Below, piece after piece: positions 1 to 8,778 of a DNA stretch of 64,000 nucleotides. Source of the stretch: Xenorhabdus cabanillasii. GTDB lineage: Bacteria; Pseudomonadota; Gammaproteobacteria; Enterobacterales; Enterobacteriaceae. The notes beneath the pieces are model-generated. The model made no database searches and was not told the DNA's origin. It was given only the letters and a program-made list of their open reading frames with translations. The position numbers and the translations under genes are program-made. Numbering within the stretch: the stretch's first letter is position 1; each line of letters begins with the position of its first letter. The DNA is taken from the NCBI RefSeq assembly GCF_003386665.1, contig NZ_QTUB01000001.1, positions 3,720,001 to 3,784,000 on the forward strand. The letters are read 5' to 3'.

Positions 1-590
1 GTTTCCCCATCGAAAATCGCACCTATACTGGTGGTACTTTCGATTGGTTTTCACCATTTCCGCTATTTTGTGGTTTTGGTTTGCTTATTGCTTATGGGCT
101 GTTGGGATGTGGCTGGTTGGTGATGAAAACCGAAGGACGTTTGCAACAACAAATGTATGGCCTTCTACGCCCGTTAACCCTGTTGATGCTGACGGTCATC
201 ATTATTATCAGTTTTTGGACACCTGCTTCTCAACCCGCTATTGCCGGGCGCTGGTTCAGTTTTCCTAACCTGCTTTTCTTTATGCCTGTACCATTACTGG
301 TCTTGTTCTCAGGCTGGAAACTACTGATTGCCAAACAGAATGGCAGCCATTACACACCATTTTTGGCTGCACTGTTATTAATCTTCATGGGCTTCAGTGG
401 ATTGGGGATCAGCATCTGGCCAAATATTATCCCTCCGTTTATTAGTTATGAAGAAGCCGCCTCCCCTTCTCAATCACTGGGCTTTATGCTCGTTGGCGCG
501 CTATTTATTATCCCGATAATCTTGGTTTACACCTGTTGGAGTTATTATGTCTTCCGAGGAAAAATTACCCATGAACAAGGCTACCACTAA
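1..590 (+). CDS. cioB: Cytochrome bd-type quinol oxidase subunit II, C-terminal part
   Basis: The frame is open from the first bases of the window, so the 5' end lies outside; about 195 C-terminal residues are visible. The protein is very hydrophobic, with at least four or five membrane-spanning stretches, and matches the CydB/CioB family, the membrane subunit that with subunit I oxidises quinol and reduces oxygen to water without a heme-copper centre. The cyanide-insensitive CioB subtype is inferred from the small DUF2474 gene that overlaps its 3' end, an arrangement typical of cio operons. Subunit I would lie upstream of the window. Confidence 0.85.
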   Translation, partial: FPIENRTYTGGTFDWFSPFPLFCGFGLLIAYGLLGCGWLVMKTEGRLQQQMYGLLRPLTLLMLTVIIIISFWTPASQPAIAGRWFSFPNLLFFMPVPLLVLFSGWKLLIAKQNGSHYTPFLAALLLIFMGFSGLGISIWPNIIPPFISYEEAASPSQSLGFMLVGALFIIPIILVYTCWSYYVFRGKITHEQGYH

Positions 591-729
591 AACAGAGCAC
601 ACCCATCCTCCATTATGGAAAAGATTGGGCTGGATGATAATAATTTGGCTTTGTAGTGTATTAGCACTTTATACTGTTTCCACTTTATTTCGTTTTTTAA
701 TGACAACAGCGGGTATGAAAATCAAGTAA
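571..729 (+). CDS. DUF2474 small membrane protein of a cio-type oxidase operon
   Basis: A 52-residue protein with one transmembrane helix (about residues 18-40) after a polar N-terminus. Such DUF2474 proteins sit directly behind cioB and are thought to be accessory subunits, comparable to CydX of cytochrome bd-I; that role is inferred from position and size. The start at 571 was preferred over an in-frame ATG at 547 because GAGGA at 556-560 is well spaced for it. The gene overlaps cioB by 20 bases, indicating translational coupling. Confidence 0.75.
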   Translation: MNKATTKTEHTHPPLWKRLGWMIIIWLCSVLALYTVSTLFRFLMTTAGMKIK

Positions 730-1067
730 TTATTAGATTTTCTACCAATTTGATATTTTCATATTTATTCATTTCTTCGTTATACCCATTGTTTTTTTAA
801 TTTTTTATCATTTGAACTCATTTTCCCCAGCCACAATGGATTCTGTGTCTGGGGATTTATTGAAACTCTCTTCCAGAAAAACAATTTACTTCCAAACTTA
901 AAGACAGATTTAGAAAACAATCAACAGCAACATATCTATTTTAGATATTCATCCAGATTATTTTAATATTAACAAGCATATATTTATACACTATAAATAT
1001 ATTCTCAACCATATTGCATTTTTTAGTAAAAATAATATTTATACTAAATTTATATACGGAGTTTGAT
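730..1067. other. Intergenic region with a candidate terminator
   Basis: This gap holds an imperfect hairpin at 825-854, CCCCAGCCACA pairing with TGTGTCTGGGG with one mismatch. It could end the oxidase operon, although only a short AT-rich tail follows. The rest is very AT-rich and contains no convincing gene. A promoter for the following gene probably lies at its right end but no box is clear enough to name. Confidence 0.4.
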
Positions 1068-2030
1068 ATGATCAAAATAACATTACTTACTTTTTCAGGG
1101 CGGGAAAATTATCAATGGTTTTTTGACGGAACTGATATCAAACTGTTATTAGATTTCATGCGAGATAAGAAAAAGGGAATAAACTTTGGGATAAATGAGA
1201 GAAAGCTCGGATTTTCTGGTTTTTTTGTCGAAATTGAAGACTCTGCACAAGGGTCAGCACTTCAATATGGACTCATTAATTCATTTTATGTCTGTGATGG
1301 TATGGCAGAAGATCTACAAGACAGTAAAGAGCTTGGCTTGGTTTTACTCGAAAAATTCACCCAGGATGATCCACTCAAAGAACATATAAAACAGGAAATA
1401 CAAGATCTACAGCCAGATAACTCTGATACTTCCCTGAGCACTGAACAAGATGAACAGGAATACAAAGAGACTGAATTTAATCGGATACACGAACCAAGTT
1501 GGTATATGTCAGTAAAATTTACCAACCCATTAACCGGACAAGTTTATGATGTAGATGCGGCCAGGTATAACCAGGGTTTCTGGAATGATCCCACCCGCAT
1601 TGCTCTGAATAATTGTTATGCTTACGCATGTAACTATGCAAGTAACGATTACCCTCAGCCCGGCAGTTACGGTGGTAAACCAATCACATTCCCTTATACA
1701 AAACGTTATCTTCAGGCTGTTATAGATGGGGCTATAGCAGATGGGTTAGCTAAACTTGATGAGTTTACAGATGCACAATATCATCCCAATTATGTTGTTG
1801 CTCTCTATACTATGCCAGATAATTCATACAATTGGGATTACCACTGGTATCGGTTGGTTTTCGATCAGTACCGAACTCAGATGTGGGCACATAAACTTGG
1901 CAGAGAAAGGGTCAGAAAAACAGATAATCAGAGAAGAATTATAAGAGATCCTAACAAAGCCGATCGAGGAAAATATACTGTATTCGGAGGGTACTTTGTC
2001 GTGAATAATCGGGTGAAGATAAAAGCTTAA
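1068..2030 (+). CDS. Unknown protein with conserved Cys/His C-terminal domain
   Basis: A 320-residue protein with no signal peptide. The start at 1068 is chosen because ACGGAG at 1056-1061 precedes it; an upstream in-frame ATG at 1014 has no ribosome site and would add a spurious hydrophobic stretch. The C-terminal half (about residues 150-320) shows NNCYAYACNY around Cys183, a histidine at 259 in DYHWYRL, AHKLG near 275, and a DRGKYTVFGGY ending. This arrangement resembles a family of uncharacterised bacterial proteins and could be a papain-like fold, but catalysis is only a guess. The N-terminal 100 residues are not recognised. It stands alone between the oxidase operon and an ERIC-like repeat. 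Confidence 0.6.
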   Translation: MIKITLLTFSGRENYQWFFDGTDIKLLLDFMRDKKKGINFGINERKLGFSGFFVEIEDSAQGSALQYGLINSFYVCDGMAEDLQDSKELGLVLLEKFTQDDPLKEHIKQEIQDLQPDNSDTSLSTEQDEQEYKETEFNRIHEPSWYMSVKFTNPLTGQVYDVDAARYNQGFWNDPTRIALNNCYAYACNYASNDYPQPGSYGGKPITFPYTKRYLQAVIDGAIADGLAKLDEFTDAQYHPNYVVALYTMPDNSYNWDYHWYRLVFDQYRTQMWAHKLGRERVRKTDNQRRIIRDPNKADRGKYTVFGGYFVVNNRVKIKA

Positions 2031-2034
2031 AATA

Positions 2035-2145
2035 ATATATACCCAATGGCTAGCCTTTCATTAATCCCCGGCAGCATAAAGCATAAATAATTATGTGACC
2101 GGGGTGAGCGAACACAGCCAGCAAAATAAATTACAACAAGTCTCA
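2035..2145 (+). repeat. ERIC-like intergenic repeat (degenerate)
   Basis: The stretch begins with ATATACCC and contains the central imperfect palindrome AATCCCCGG...CCGGGGT followed by GGGGTGAGCGAACACAGCC, which closely follows the ERIC consensus core (GTGACTGGGGTGAGCG). The last third is degraded. It lies between the unknown gene ending at 2030 and the convergent phoH-like gene, the intergenic transcribed setting usual for ERIC. Confidence 0.75.
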
Positions 2146-2220
2146 ACAACAAATGAAACCGTTTTGCTCTTTGAAATTACTCTTCCTGAAATCTCTCTTC
2201 TGAGCAATTTTTTTTCAATA

Positions 2221-3018
2221 CTAAACCGCAGTGCTATAAGCCAACAACGCTTTTTGGCACAATCTGGAACGCACACAGTCTTCCTGAGAAAAATGAATTA
2301 CACTGATCGCTTCATCATCGGAGAACCTTTCTAGTGCATCCAGCAACCCTGATGCGATATTGCCCGGTAAATCACACTGACTCACATCCCCATTAACAAT
2401 TACAGTAATATTTTCCCCTAAGCGGGTTAAAAACATTTTCATTTGATTGATAGTTACATTTTGTGCTTCATCAAGGATCACAAACGCATTTTCAAATGTC
2501 CTGCCCCGCATATAAGCAAAAGGCGCTATTTCGACCTTTCCTATTTCAGGACGAAGACAATACTGTAAAAACGATGCTCCCATACGCTTTAATAAAACCT
2601 CATAAACCGGACGAAAATAAGGTGCAAACTTTTCTGTCATATCACCCGGCAGATAACCCAAATCTTCTTCTGCCTGCAATACCGGACGTGTCACAATGAT
2701 TTTATCAACCTCTTTATTGATAAGTGCATCAGCCGCCATCACCGTACTGATAAAAGTTTTACCGCAACCTGCTTCACCATTAGCAATAATCAATTGCTTA
2801 TTATTAATAGCCCGTATATAGCGGTATTGTACTTCATTGCGTGGACGAATTTCAGATGTATCCCTGTTTTCACGCGCCATCCCAATGGCCTCTACGCTGC
2901 CAATTTGGACTAATGAGGTAACATTATTATCATTGCGATAACGAGATTGACGCATATCTTTTTTTAACATTCTTCTGACTTCACGACGAGATTTCATCAC
3001 TGCTTTTTGTCTGCTCAT
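2221..3018 (-). CDS. PhoH-like ATPase
   Basis: A 265-residue P-loop ATPase of the PhoH family. Walker A is GEAGCGKT at residues 81-88 and Walker B is the ILDEAQN stretch near 181-187; the TRPVLQAEEDLGYLPGDM segment is a family hallmark. The basic N-terminus (residues 1-27) is Arg/Lys rich. The start at 3018 is preferred over an upstream in-frame ATG at 3045 because an AAGGGG site sits about seven bases before it. PhoH proteins are cytoplasmic ATPases linked to RNA metabolism and to phosphate starvation in E. coli; the exact job is unsettled. No pho box was identified with confidence. Confidence 0.85.
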   Translation of the reverse strand: MSRQKAVMKSRREVRRMLKKDMRQSRYRNDNNVTSLVQIGSVEAIGMARENRDTSEIRPRNEVQYRYIRAINNKQLIIANGEAGCGKTFISTVMAADALINKEVDKIIVTRPVLQAEEDLGYLPGDMTEKFAPYFRPVYEVLLKRMGASFLQYCLRPEIGKVEIAPFAYMRGRTFENAFVILDEAQNVTINQMKMFLTRLGENITVIVNGDVSQCDLPGNIASGLLDALERFSDDEAISVIHFSQEDCVRSRLCQKALLAYSTAV

Positions 3019-3436
3019 AGTCGCACCCCTTATCGTTGGCTTCACACTTGTCGTGTTCTATCACCGATGGTTCTACCACTTATAGAATAACTGCGTTATA
3101 TAGAATAGATTGGGAACCTCCTTTTCAGCTCATTAAGGGCCATAAAAAAAACCGGTTCTAAAACGACCACCTTTTTATCGGTAGTTCGGTCTCAATCACC
3201 GGTTCACTTCCTAACTGAATTGTCATTATTTCTGTGTCTGCCATCAGCATTCCTCGCATTGCCCGCTCTTTTTATAATAACCAGACCAAATCTAGCAGGC
3301 TATGATGTCAGTATAATGACAATTTTTTATTTATGACAAGATCACAATTTAAATTTTACTGAAACATTTTTTAACTTTTCCTTGATAAAATAATAAACTA
3401 ATGAAAGCCATAAAATAGCAATCCAATATATTTTAG
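3019..3436. other. Intergenic region upstream of the phoH-like gene
   Basis: No gene is evident. Two direct copies of ACCGGTTC (3151-3158 and 3198-3205) lie upstream of phoH and each contains the palindrome ACCGGT, so they could be protein-binding sites or part of a folded leader. The remainder is AT-rich. Confidence 0.35.
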
Positions 3437-4441
3437 TTATTTTTTACAATTACCTGCCAAATAATACCCGGCTTTCTGAGCTTCAGATTCCGAACGAAAA
3501 TAAATAGCATTTTTATCAGCTACTGTCTTATACCCAGAGCAATGTGCAAAATGATAAATCTGGCTGTTTTTATTGCCTTTAATTATTTCACTTTGAGTGA
3601 CTTTCGTCGTTGATTTTTTAACTGAAACCGGCTCAGTAACTGATTGGTATGAATTTAAATTTTGACTATTATTTTGTCTACTAAGCCTTTGACCAGAATT
3701 TTTCTGCCCTAATTGCCATTTTTTACTCCCTGTAACAAATGGGTTATGGTGCCCCATAATACGGGCGATTCGATTATCCCGTTCCTGCTCCCAGGCTTCT
3801 ACCGGATATTGACGATCCCATGCCATCATTAATCGCTGTTGCTGGCGTGACATCGTTAAATTATAGCGATCATGCATATAAAAATAGACTCTGGCGACCA
3901 TCCCTTTCACTTTGTCGCGCGGTTCAAAAAGGCGCGATTTAAAATCCACTTTACTGCTACAGGCACCATACATATTAGGCAAATTTCTGGAAGCCATTCC
4001 ATAACTCAAATTACTGCGATCTCCATTAACTTCACCAATGGAAGGTGCCAGATTGTGCATATCCGATTCTATCGCACGAAATATCGGATCATTATCAACA
4101 CAGTTTTTTCTTCCGCCATTCTGCCAACATTGTCTCTGATGACCAAATACCCACGCGGGTACAATATGCTCCCATTCGATACGCTCAGCACGGTTTTGTT
4201 GCCCTCTGACACGATAATTACAAGAGGCCAGATCAACACGCCCACCACTTTTACCTACCCATTGCCAATTACAGCCACAATACAAAGTACCAACACCTGA
4301 TTTTTCTTGCCCATTATAAACATATTTTCGGGATTCTGATTTAGCCTGCTCAAAGTTGGCCGGCACACTCCATGCGCTAAAAGATGCAATGAATGCCAAA
4401 AATAAAAAATAATTTGTCCAAAGGCGAAATTTATTGTTCAA
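3437..4441 (-). CDS. endA: Secreted endonuclease I family DNase
   Basis: A 334-residue protein with an N-terminal signal peptide (hydrophobic residues 8-24, likely cleaved after SAWSVPA). Residues 30-230 are the endonuclease I (EndA/Dns) domain with the His-Me finger signature EWEHIVPAW at 89-97 and paired cysteines. These enzymes cut DNA non-specifically in the periplasm or outside the cell. Unlike E. coli EndA (about 235 residues), this protein continues through a low-complexity linker (about 235-290) into a small domain at about 290-330 with HFAHCSGY and a terminal Cys, resembling the Ada-type metal-binding fold found on secreted nucleases. The symbol is by family; orthology to EndA proper is less certain. 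Confidence 0.85.
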   Translation of the reverse strand: MNNKFRLWTNYFLFLAFIASFSAWSVPANFEQAKSESRKYVYNGQEKSGVGTLYCGCNWQWVGKSGGRVDLASCNYRVRGQQNRAERIEWEHIVPAWVFGHQRQCWQNGGRKNCVDNDPIFRAIESDMHNLAPSIGEVNGDRSNLSYGMASRNLPNMYGACSSKVDFKSRLFEPRDKVKGMVARVYFYMHDRYNLTMSRQQQRLMMAWDRQYPVEAWEQERDNRIARIMGHHNPFVTGSKKWQLGQKNSGQRLSRQNNSQNLNSYQSVTEPVSVKKSTTKVTQSEIIKGNKNSQIYHFAHCSGYKTVADKNAIYFRSESEAQKAGYYLAGNCKK

Positions 4442-4709
4442 AATAATACCTATTTTCTTGTTGTATCATACCAAGCTGGTATCCTGCCTGATCAGACAAA
4501 TAAATGATACATATTATTTATCGAATTTCTCTTAAATGGTTACTGTAGGATCAGTTTGCTATTTTAGTTTGTTAAAATCAATATCACTTAATGCATGAAA
4601 TAAGTTAATTTATTGCACTGTTAAAGACTCAAATACTCTGTTTATTAAGCCATTGAATTCTATTTATTTGAGTAAAATTAAATCAACATTAAGATATTTA
4701 ATAAAATAA

Positions 4710-4892
4710 ATGACGATCAACACTAAATTTGAACAGCTTGAACACGAGCTACTGGAAGTTGTAAAGAAATATTCAGAAAATGAAGAAGTTACTATCAACA
4801 CTATTCATATTTCAGAAAATCATTTACAAATTCAGGTTATCATAGCAGGTAAAAATCAGTTAGATATTACTTTAAATTCGTTTTCTGACTAA
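4710..4892 (+). CDS. Small hypothetical protein
   Basis: A 60-residue acidic open frame with predicted helix then strand pattern and no recognisable family. No good ribosome-binding site precedes its ATG, which lowers confidence. In its favour, a strong hairpin terminator starts 29 bases after the stop codon. Confidence 0.35.
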   Translation: MTINTKFEQLEHELLEVVKKYSENEEVTINTIHISENHLQIQVIIAGKNQLDITLNSFSD

Positions 4893-4920
4893 TTATAGCC
4901 CTGTCCTACGTTTAAAAAAC

Positions 4921-4963
4921 AAACACACAGAACCATTTATTTTTCTAATGGTTCTGTGTGTTT
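4921..4963. terminator. Strong hairpin terminator
   Basis: A perfect 17-bp inverted repeat (arms 4921-4937 and 4947-4963) encloses a 9-base T-rich loop. A-rich and T-rich flanks on both sides would let it work in either direction. It most likely ends the small gene at 4710-4892. Confidence 0.65.
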
Positions 4964-5421
4964 AATTATTCATTCATTAAGGATAATTAGTACACAAAAT
5001 AAATTTCACATAGTCAGATGGTAAAAGAATCCTCTCAATCAGGGAGCATTACCTGGCTGGAGAAGAAAGCAAAATCAACAAAGTTATATTTTTCAAGTAT
5101 CAATCTTTAATAAATCGTAGCATGTGTTTTGAAATGTCATTTATATCTAAAACATTAAACATGATTTATAGTTTAAAACATTCCTTTAAATAAAGAAATA
5201 TATTAAACTGATAAAAATAGGTTATTAGCTGATAAAAAAAAGTGATTTGAAATAATCAAATAAAAAATGCACCTTATATAAACCACAATTTTCCCAGAAA
5301 TTAACTCTATTAATTAGAAAATATAAATCCATATTTAAAACAAAATCAGGAGGTGATAAAAATCAATAATATCAATAAATATACGTCCACTATAAATGGA
5401 GCTAAGTCAATTTATAATATA
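4964..5421. other. AT-rich gene-free stretch
   Basis: No open frame or RNA was recognised here. AGGAGGTGATAA at about 5349-5360 is a strong Shine-Dalgarno-like string but no start codon opens a coding frame after it, so it may mark a lost gene. Confidence 0.3.
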
Positions 5422-5535
5422 CTCAATGGATTCCAAGGGGCGTTTCGGTAGCAAAGGAATATATTCCTTAGAACATAGATAACTATGTGACTGGAATAGG
5501 TCAGTATAGTCTACGAAGAGACAACTTGAAAGGCG
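5422..5535 (+). repeat. ERIC-like intergenic repeat (degenerate)
   Basis: Core elements of the enterobacterial repetitive intergenic consensus are visible in order: a TATACTC-like start, AACATAGATAACTATGTGAC, and AGAGACAACTTGAAAGGCG before GGGCG. Several core positions have diverged (GGAATAGGT instead of GGGGTGAGC). It sits about 100 bases upstream of the halovibrin-like gene, so it may be transcribed with it. Confidence 0.65.
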
Positions 5536-5640
5536 AAGGGCGTAGTCACATTTTATTATCTAAGCCACAAGTTCTATGATGATTTAAAATCATCATTGGC
5601 TACCTTACTAACATTGAAAAATTACAGATAGGGTAATAAT

Positions 5641-6495
5641 ATGAAAAAAATAATTTTACTTACCAAAATTTTTCTACTTAGCATTTTTATCCCTGTTGTT
5701 AATGCTGACTCAAATTATAATCCTGATGGTTACGAGGTTGCGAGAAAAATAACTCAAAGGTATTTTGATAATCAAAAATATTGTGGAGATGATGATCTTC
5801 CTGCGTTTTTATGTTCTGGTGTTTTATTAAGAGGAACCGTTGCTTCGGATAAATATCACTCATGGAATCCCAATCCCCATTCTCAGGAAAGTGGTGGTGT
5901 TTCATTCTCCTATTTGAGACATGATGTTAAATTCAGTGAATTAGCTTTTAATTACAATAATGGTTATATATTTTCTCCATATATTGAAAATCTTGCTGAT
6001 AAAATTCATCCCGAAACTCTTTGTTATTTTCCTGTCGATGCGTCTACGGCTTATAGAAATGACAAAGGATGTGGTTATAGTTCAGGATACCCAAATGGTA
6101 TTCCATGCCAACAACAGGGAATTACCACAGCAGAGCAGTGGGTTAATAATTATGTATATGTTATTCAATATAATAATCCCGCTCAATGTGGATTTGATGT
6201 GACCGGAGCAGGAAGCGCTGACGCATTCATGCAGGGAATTAAAGTCCGTTCATTGATCCAGCTATCAGAAAATAACGAAATAATTTTAGCCACTTGGCCC
6301 CAAGATATCCCTGACAAACTTCCCATTGAAGCCTTTTTCTATCGTGCAGGGGGATTAAGTGGCGCGCAGCATGATCAAAGAGATTTTCATAATATTACAG
6401 GCGTGATAATACCGATTATACAGATGACACTTCCTTACAATAATCAGGATGCTAGCTTTATCTATAATCCAGAAGATCAGGCGGTTAATCCTTAA
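5641..6495 (+). CDS. Halovibrin HvnA-like secreted protein
   Basis: A 284-residue protein with a cleavable signal peptide (residues 1-22, ending VVNA). The mature part matches halovibrin of Vibrio fischeri throughout: CSGVLLRGT, YHSWNP, GGVSFSYLR, CYFPVDA, a QCGFD box and LATWPQDIPDKLPIEAFFY. Halovibrins HvnA and HvnB are described as secreted NAD+-glycohydrolases, so hydrolysis of NAD outside the bacterium or in host tissue is the likely activity. Cysteines are plentiful, consistent with disulfides in a secreted enzyme. The gene precedes, with a 92-base gap, a tandem cluster of unknown paralogs, and shares their low G+C. Confidence 0.75.
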   Translation: MKKIILLTKIFLLSIFIPVVNADSNYNPDGYEVARKITQRYFDNQKYCGDDDLPAFLCSGVLLRGTVASDKYHSWNPNPHSQESGGVSFSYLRHDVKFSELAFNYNNGYIFSPYIENLADKIHPETLCYFPVDASTAYRNDKGCGYSSGYPNGIPCQQQGITTAEQWVNNYVYVIQYNNPAQCGFDVTGAGSADAFMQGIKVRSLIQLSENNEIILATWPQDIPDKLPIEAFFYRAGGLSGAQHDQRDFHNITGVIIPIIQMTLPYNNQDASFIYNPEDQAVNP

Positions 6496-6587
6496 CATTA
6501 ACAAAATTAAATCACTTCCTTATTATCCGTAGTCCTAAGAATATAACCAAAGTGTTTTTCACTATTTAAATAATCAAGAGGTATACA

Positions 6588-8678
6588 ATGAAAAACTTAT
6601 ATGATGTAATACTTTCCCCGCCGACTTTTCCACAAGCAGATACAACGGGAACTATTAACGTACATGATATTATCAACTCAGGAAGCAATTTTATCACAAT
6701 GAAGGTATTACAATACGCTGATAATGAGGTTGGAGATAAAATAATTGGCTACCTTTACTTAAATGATGGAAGTGGTTCTGTTATAAAATCACTTCCATAT
6801 TATATTACACCAAATGTGTTGGATGTCCCATCATACAAGTTACTATTTCCTATAGATGAAATATCCACATATGGGAAATCTCAGGTGCATTATGAAATAA
6901 CCAGTAATGGCAATATGCGTAAGTCACCCAATGTAAACATAAATCTTGTATATTTGGATGAAAAAAAATTCACTATTACTCCGTCAATACCTGATCATGC
7001 AGATGTTCTTGCTGGCCAAGTTTGTTTAATAAATGTATCGATTCATGCAAAGAATGAGCTTGATTTAATTAATTTAATTTATAACAATATTGAAATTAAA
7101 ATTGATTCGGGATTCTCTCGGAAACAAATCTTAAAACCATTTCTTCCATATGATAATAATCCATTACTTGGAGTTCTGGAAGTTATGTTAACGGTTAAAG
7201 AACTTCCTGATGTACATGTAGGTGATAAAATTACTTATACAGTACAAATTCTTGATAAGAACAATCTAACAGGGGAACCTATACAACAACAAACATTCAC
7301 TTATAATGTGAGAAATATAGATAAAAAGGCAGTTATCGTGTTAAATGCGGATAATGAATTTATTAGTCCACCAACAGTGAATAATCCAGTAGGTACTGGT
7401 AATAGCTACGTTACTTATTATTCTAGTCCAATACTGTCTGATGATAAAAAGCCTCTCAAAAATACACAAATATTGATATATTCAAAAGTGAAAGAAAAAT
7501 TATATCCTATTAATAGAGCACTAGTTCTTATAGGCACAGAACCTCAAAAATCTGGAGTGCAATCTAAATCTATTTATACTGATAGAATTAATGATGTTGA
7601 ATTTTTTACCGTTAATACTGATGAACATGGTATAGTTAGATTTCGTGTTTATCCCAGACAAGAAAAAACGGGCAGGGTTGATTTTTTAACGAATATACTT
7701 TCAGTTACTAATGAAACGTATGCAGGATCAATATACATATATAATTCTGATGTTAATACTCTATTCGGACCAAATCCTCCTGATGTATGGAATGTGTATC
7801 CAGGTGGTGTGATCGCAAGAAATCCTGGAGAGAAAGTATTTAAAGTAAATATTGATAGGTATGATAACTATCAACATACAGATAGTATTATTTTCTTTAT
7901 TAATGCTAGTGATGATCCAAAAGATGCAATCAAATTAAATCCAATACAGCGGATAAATAATGATATAGATTTTGGTTCATATCCTTTCCATTTTAGTTAT
8001 GACCAAATACCTTTAAATAAAGTGTTATCATTTTATTATTTAATTGCACCTATAGAGAATGCATCTCTAACTTCCAATCCAACGGATCTATTTTATGTCG
8101 GTACTACTGGAGGAGATGAGGATGGAAATGATGATAGAGATGATGGTATTTATAATAGAGTCAGTGTATATTCCAGTTATTCTCCTCTTCCTTTTGATCC
8201 AGCAACAGGAGACAAGGTTGGTAATATAACTTATAATACAATAAGTCAGCAGAGACCCAAAGATGATGTAGGGATAACTGTTACAACTCCGACAGGTTTA
8301 TATGTCGTCATTAAAGGTACAGATAATACTACTCGTGACAGTAAAGGTCTTCCCCCATTAGGTTCACAGGGAACCTTATACATGGAATTTCAGGATCCCA
8401 ATGATAATCCGTCCAAAAAATATCAATTTCAGATACCGTCTGAAAATGATCCCGGACATAAAGATTATGCGCTTATCGAGATCCCATATTGTGATTTAAC
8501 TCGGGTTCGTGCATGGCATTCTGGTGCAGAATCAAAAATTCATTTTAAATATACTATCAATGTTTCAGGTAAAGATATCCCAAGTAAAACATGGATAGCT
8601 ACATGTATTACAGTTCTTCCAGGATTAGATATCAATGATTATGATGGTTGTCCCAAGTCAACTAACTATAGTAACTAA
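6588..8678 (+). CDS. Large Big/Ig-like repeat-family protein, paralog 1
   Basis: A 696-residue protein without signal peptide or membrane segment, preceded by AGAGG. It is the longest of four tandem paralogs. An extra domain occupies about residues 1-120. The shared part starts near residue 133 (PDHADVLAGQ), continues with NPVGTGNSYVTYY near 265 and TVNTDEHGIVRFRVYP near 341, which resembles bacterial Ig-like (Big_1-type) domains, and a C-terminal module with GLYVVIKGTD near 570 and LPPLGSQGTLYMEF. It ends with an acidic DINDYDGCP tail. Function is unknown; adhesion or toxin scaffolding is only a possibility suggested by the Ig-like fold and the neighbouring halovibrin-like gene. Confidence 0.7.
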   Translation: MKNLYDVILSPPTFPQADTTGTINVHDIINSGSNFITMKVLQYADNEVGDKIIGYLYLNDGSGSVIKSLPYYITPNVLDVPSYKLLFPIDEISTYGKSQVHYEITSNGNMRKSPNVNINLVYLDEKKFTITPSIPDHADVLAGQVCLINVSIHAKNELDLINLIYNNIEIKIDSGFSRKQILKPFLPYDNNPLLGVLEVMLTVKELPDVHVGDKITYTVQILDKNNLTGEPIQQQTFTYNVRNIDKKAVIVLNADNEFISPPTVNNPVGTGNSYVTYYSSPILSDDKKPLKNTQILIYSKVKEKLYPINRALVLIGTEPQKSGVQSKSIYTDRINDVEFFTVNTDEHGIVRFRVYPRQEKTGRVDFLTNILSVTNETYAGSIYIYNSDVNTLFGPNPPDVWNVYPGGVIARNPGEKVFKVNIDRYDNYQHTDSIIFFINASDDPKDAIKLNPIQRINNDIDFGSYPFHFSYDQIPLNKVLSFYYLIAPIENASLTSNPTDLFYVGTTGGDEDGNDDRDDGIYNRVSVYSSYSPLPFDPATGDKVGNITYNTISQQRPKDDVGITVTTPTGLYVVIKGTDNTTRDSKGLPPLGSQGTLYMEFQDPNDNPSKKYQFQIPSENDPGHKDYALIEIPYCDLTRVRAWHSGAESKIHFKYTINVSGKDIPSKTWIATCITVLPGLDINDYDGCPKSTNYSN

Positions 8679-8715
8679 AATAACAAGTGATGATATGAGT
8701 TAATTCTTATTAAAG

Positions 8716-8746
8716 ATGGTGATTTTTTAAGTTTAAAAATCACCAT
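8716..8746. terminator. Hairpin after paralog 1
   Basis: Arms 8716-8727 and 8735-8746 form a 12-bp stem (ATGGTGATTTTT) with a short loop. It lies between paralogs 1 and 2 and may be an intercistronic terminator or mRNA-stabilising hairpin. Confidence 0.5.
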
Positions 8747-8778
8747 AACATACAATTAAAAAAATTTAAGGAAAAAAT

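Noticed and set aside
5349..5360. AGGAGGTGATAA as a ribosome site for a missed gene
   Set aside because: No start codon with a sustained open frame follows within useful distance.
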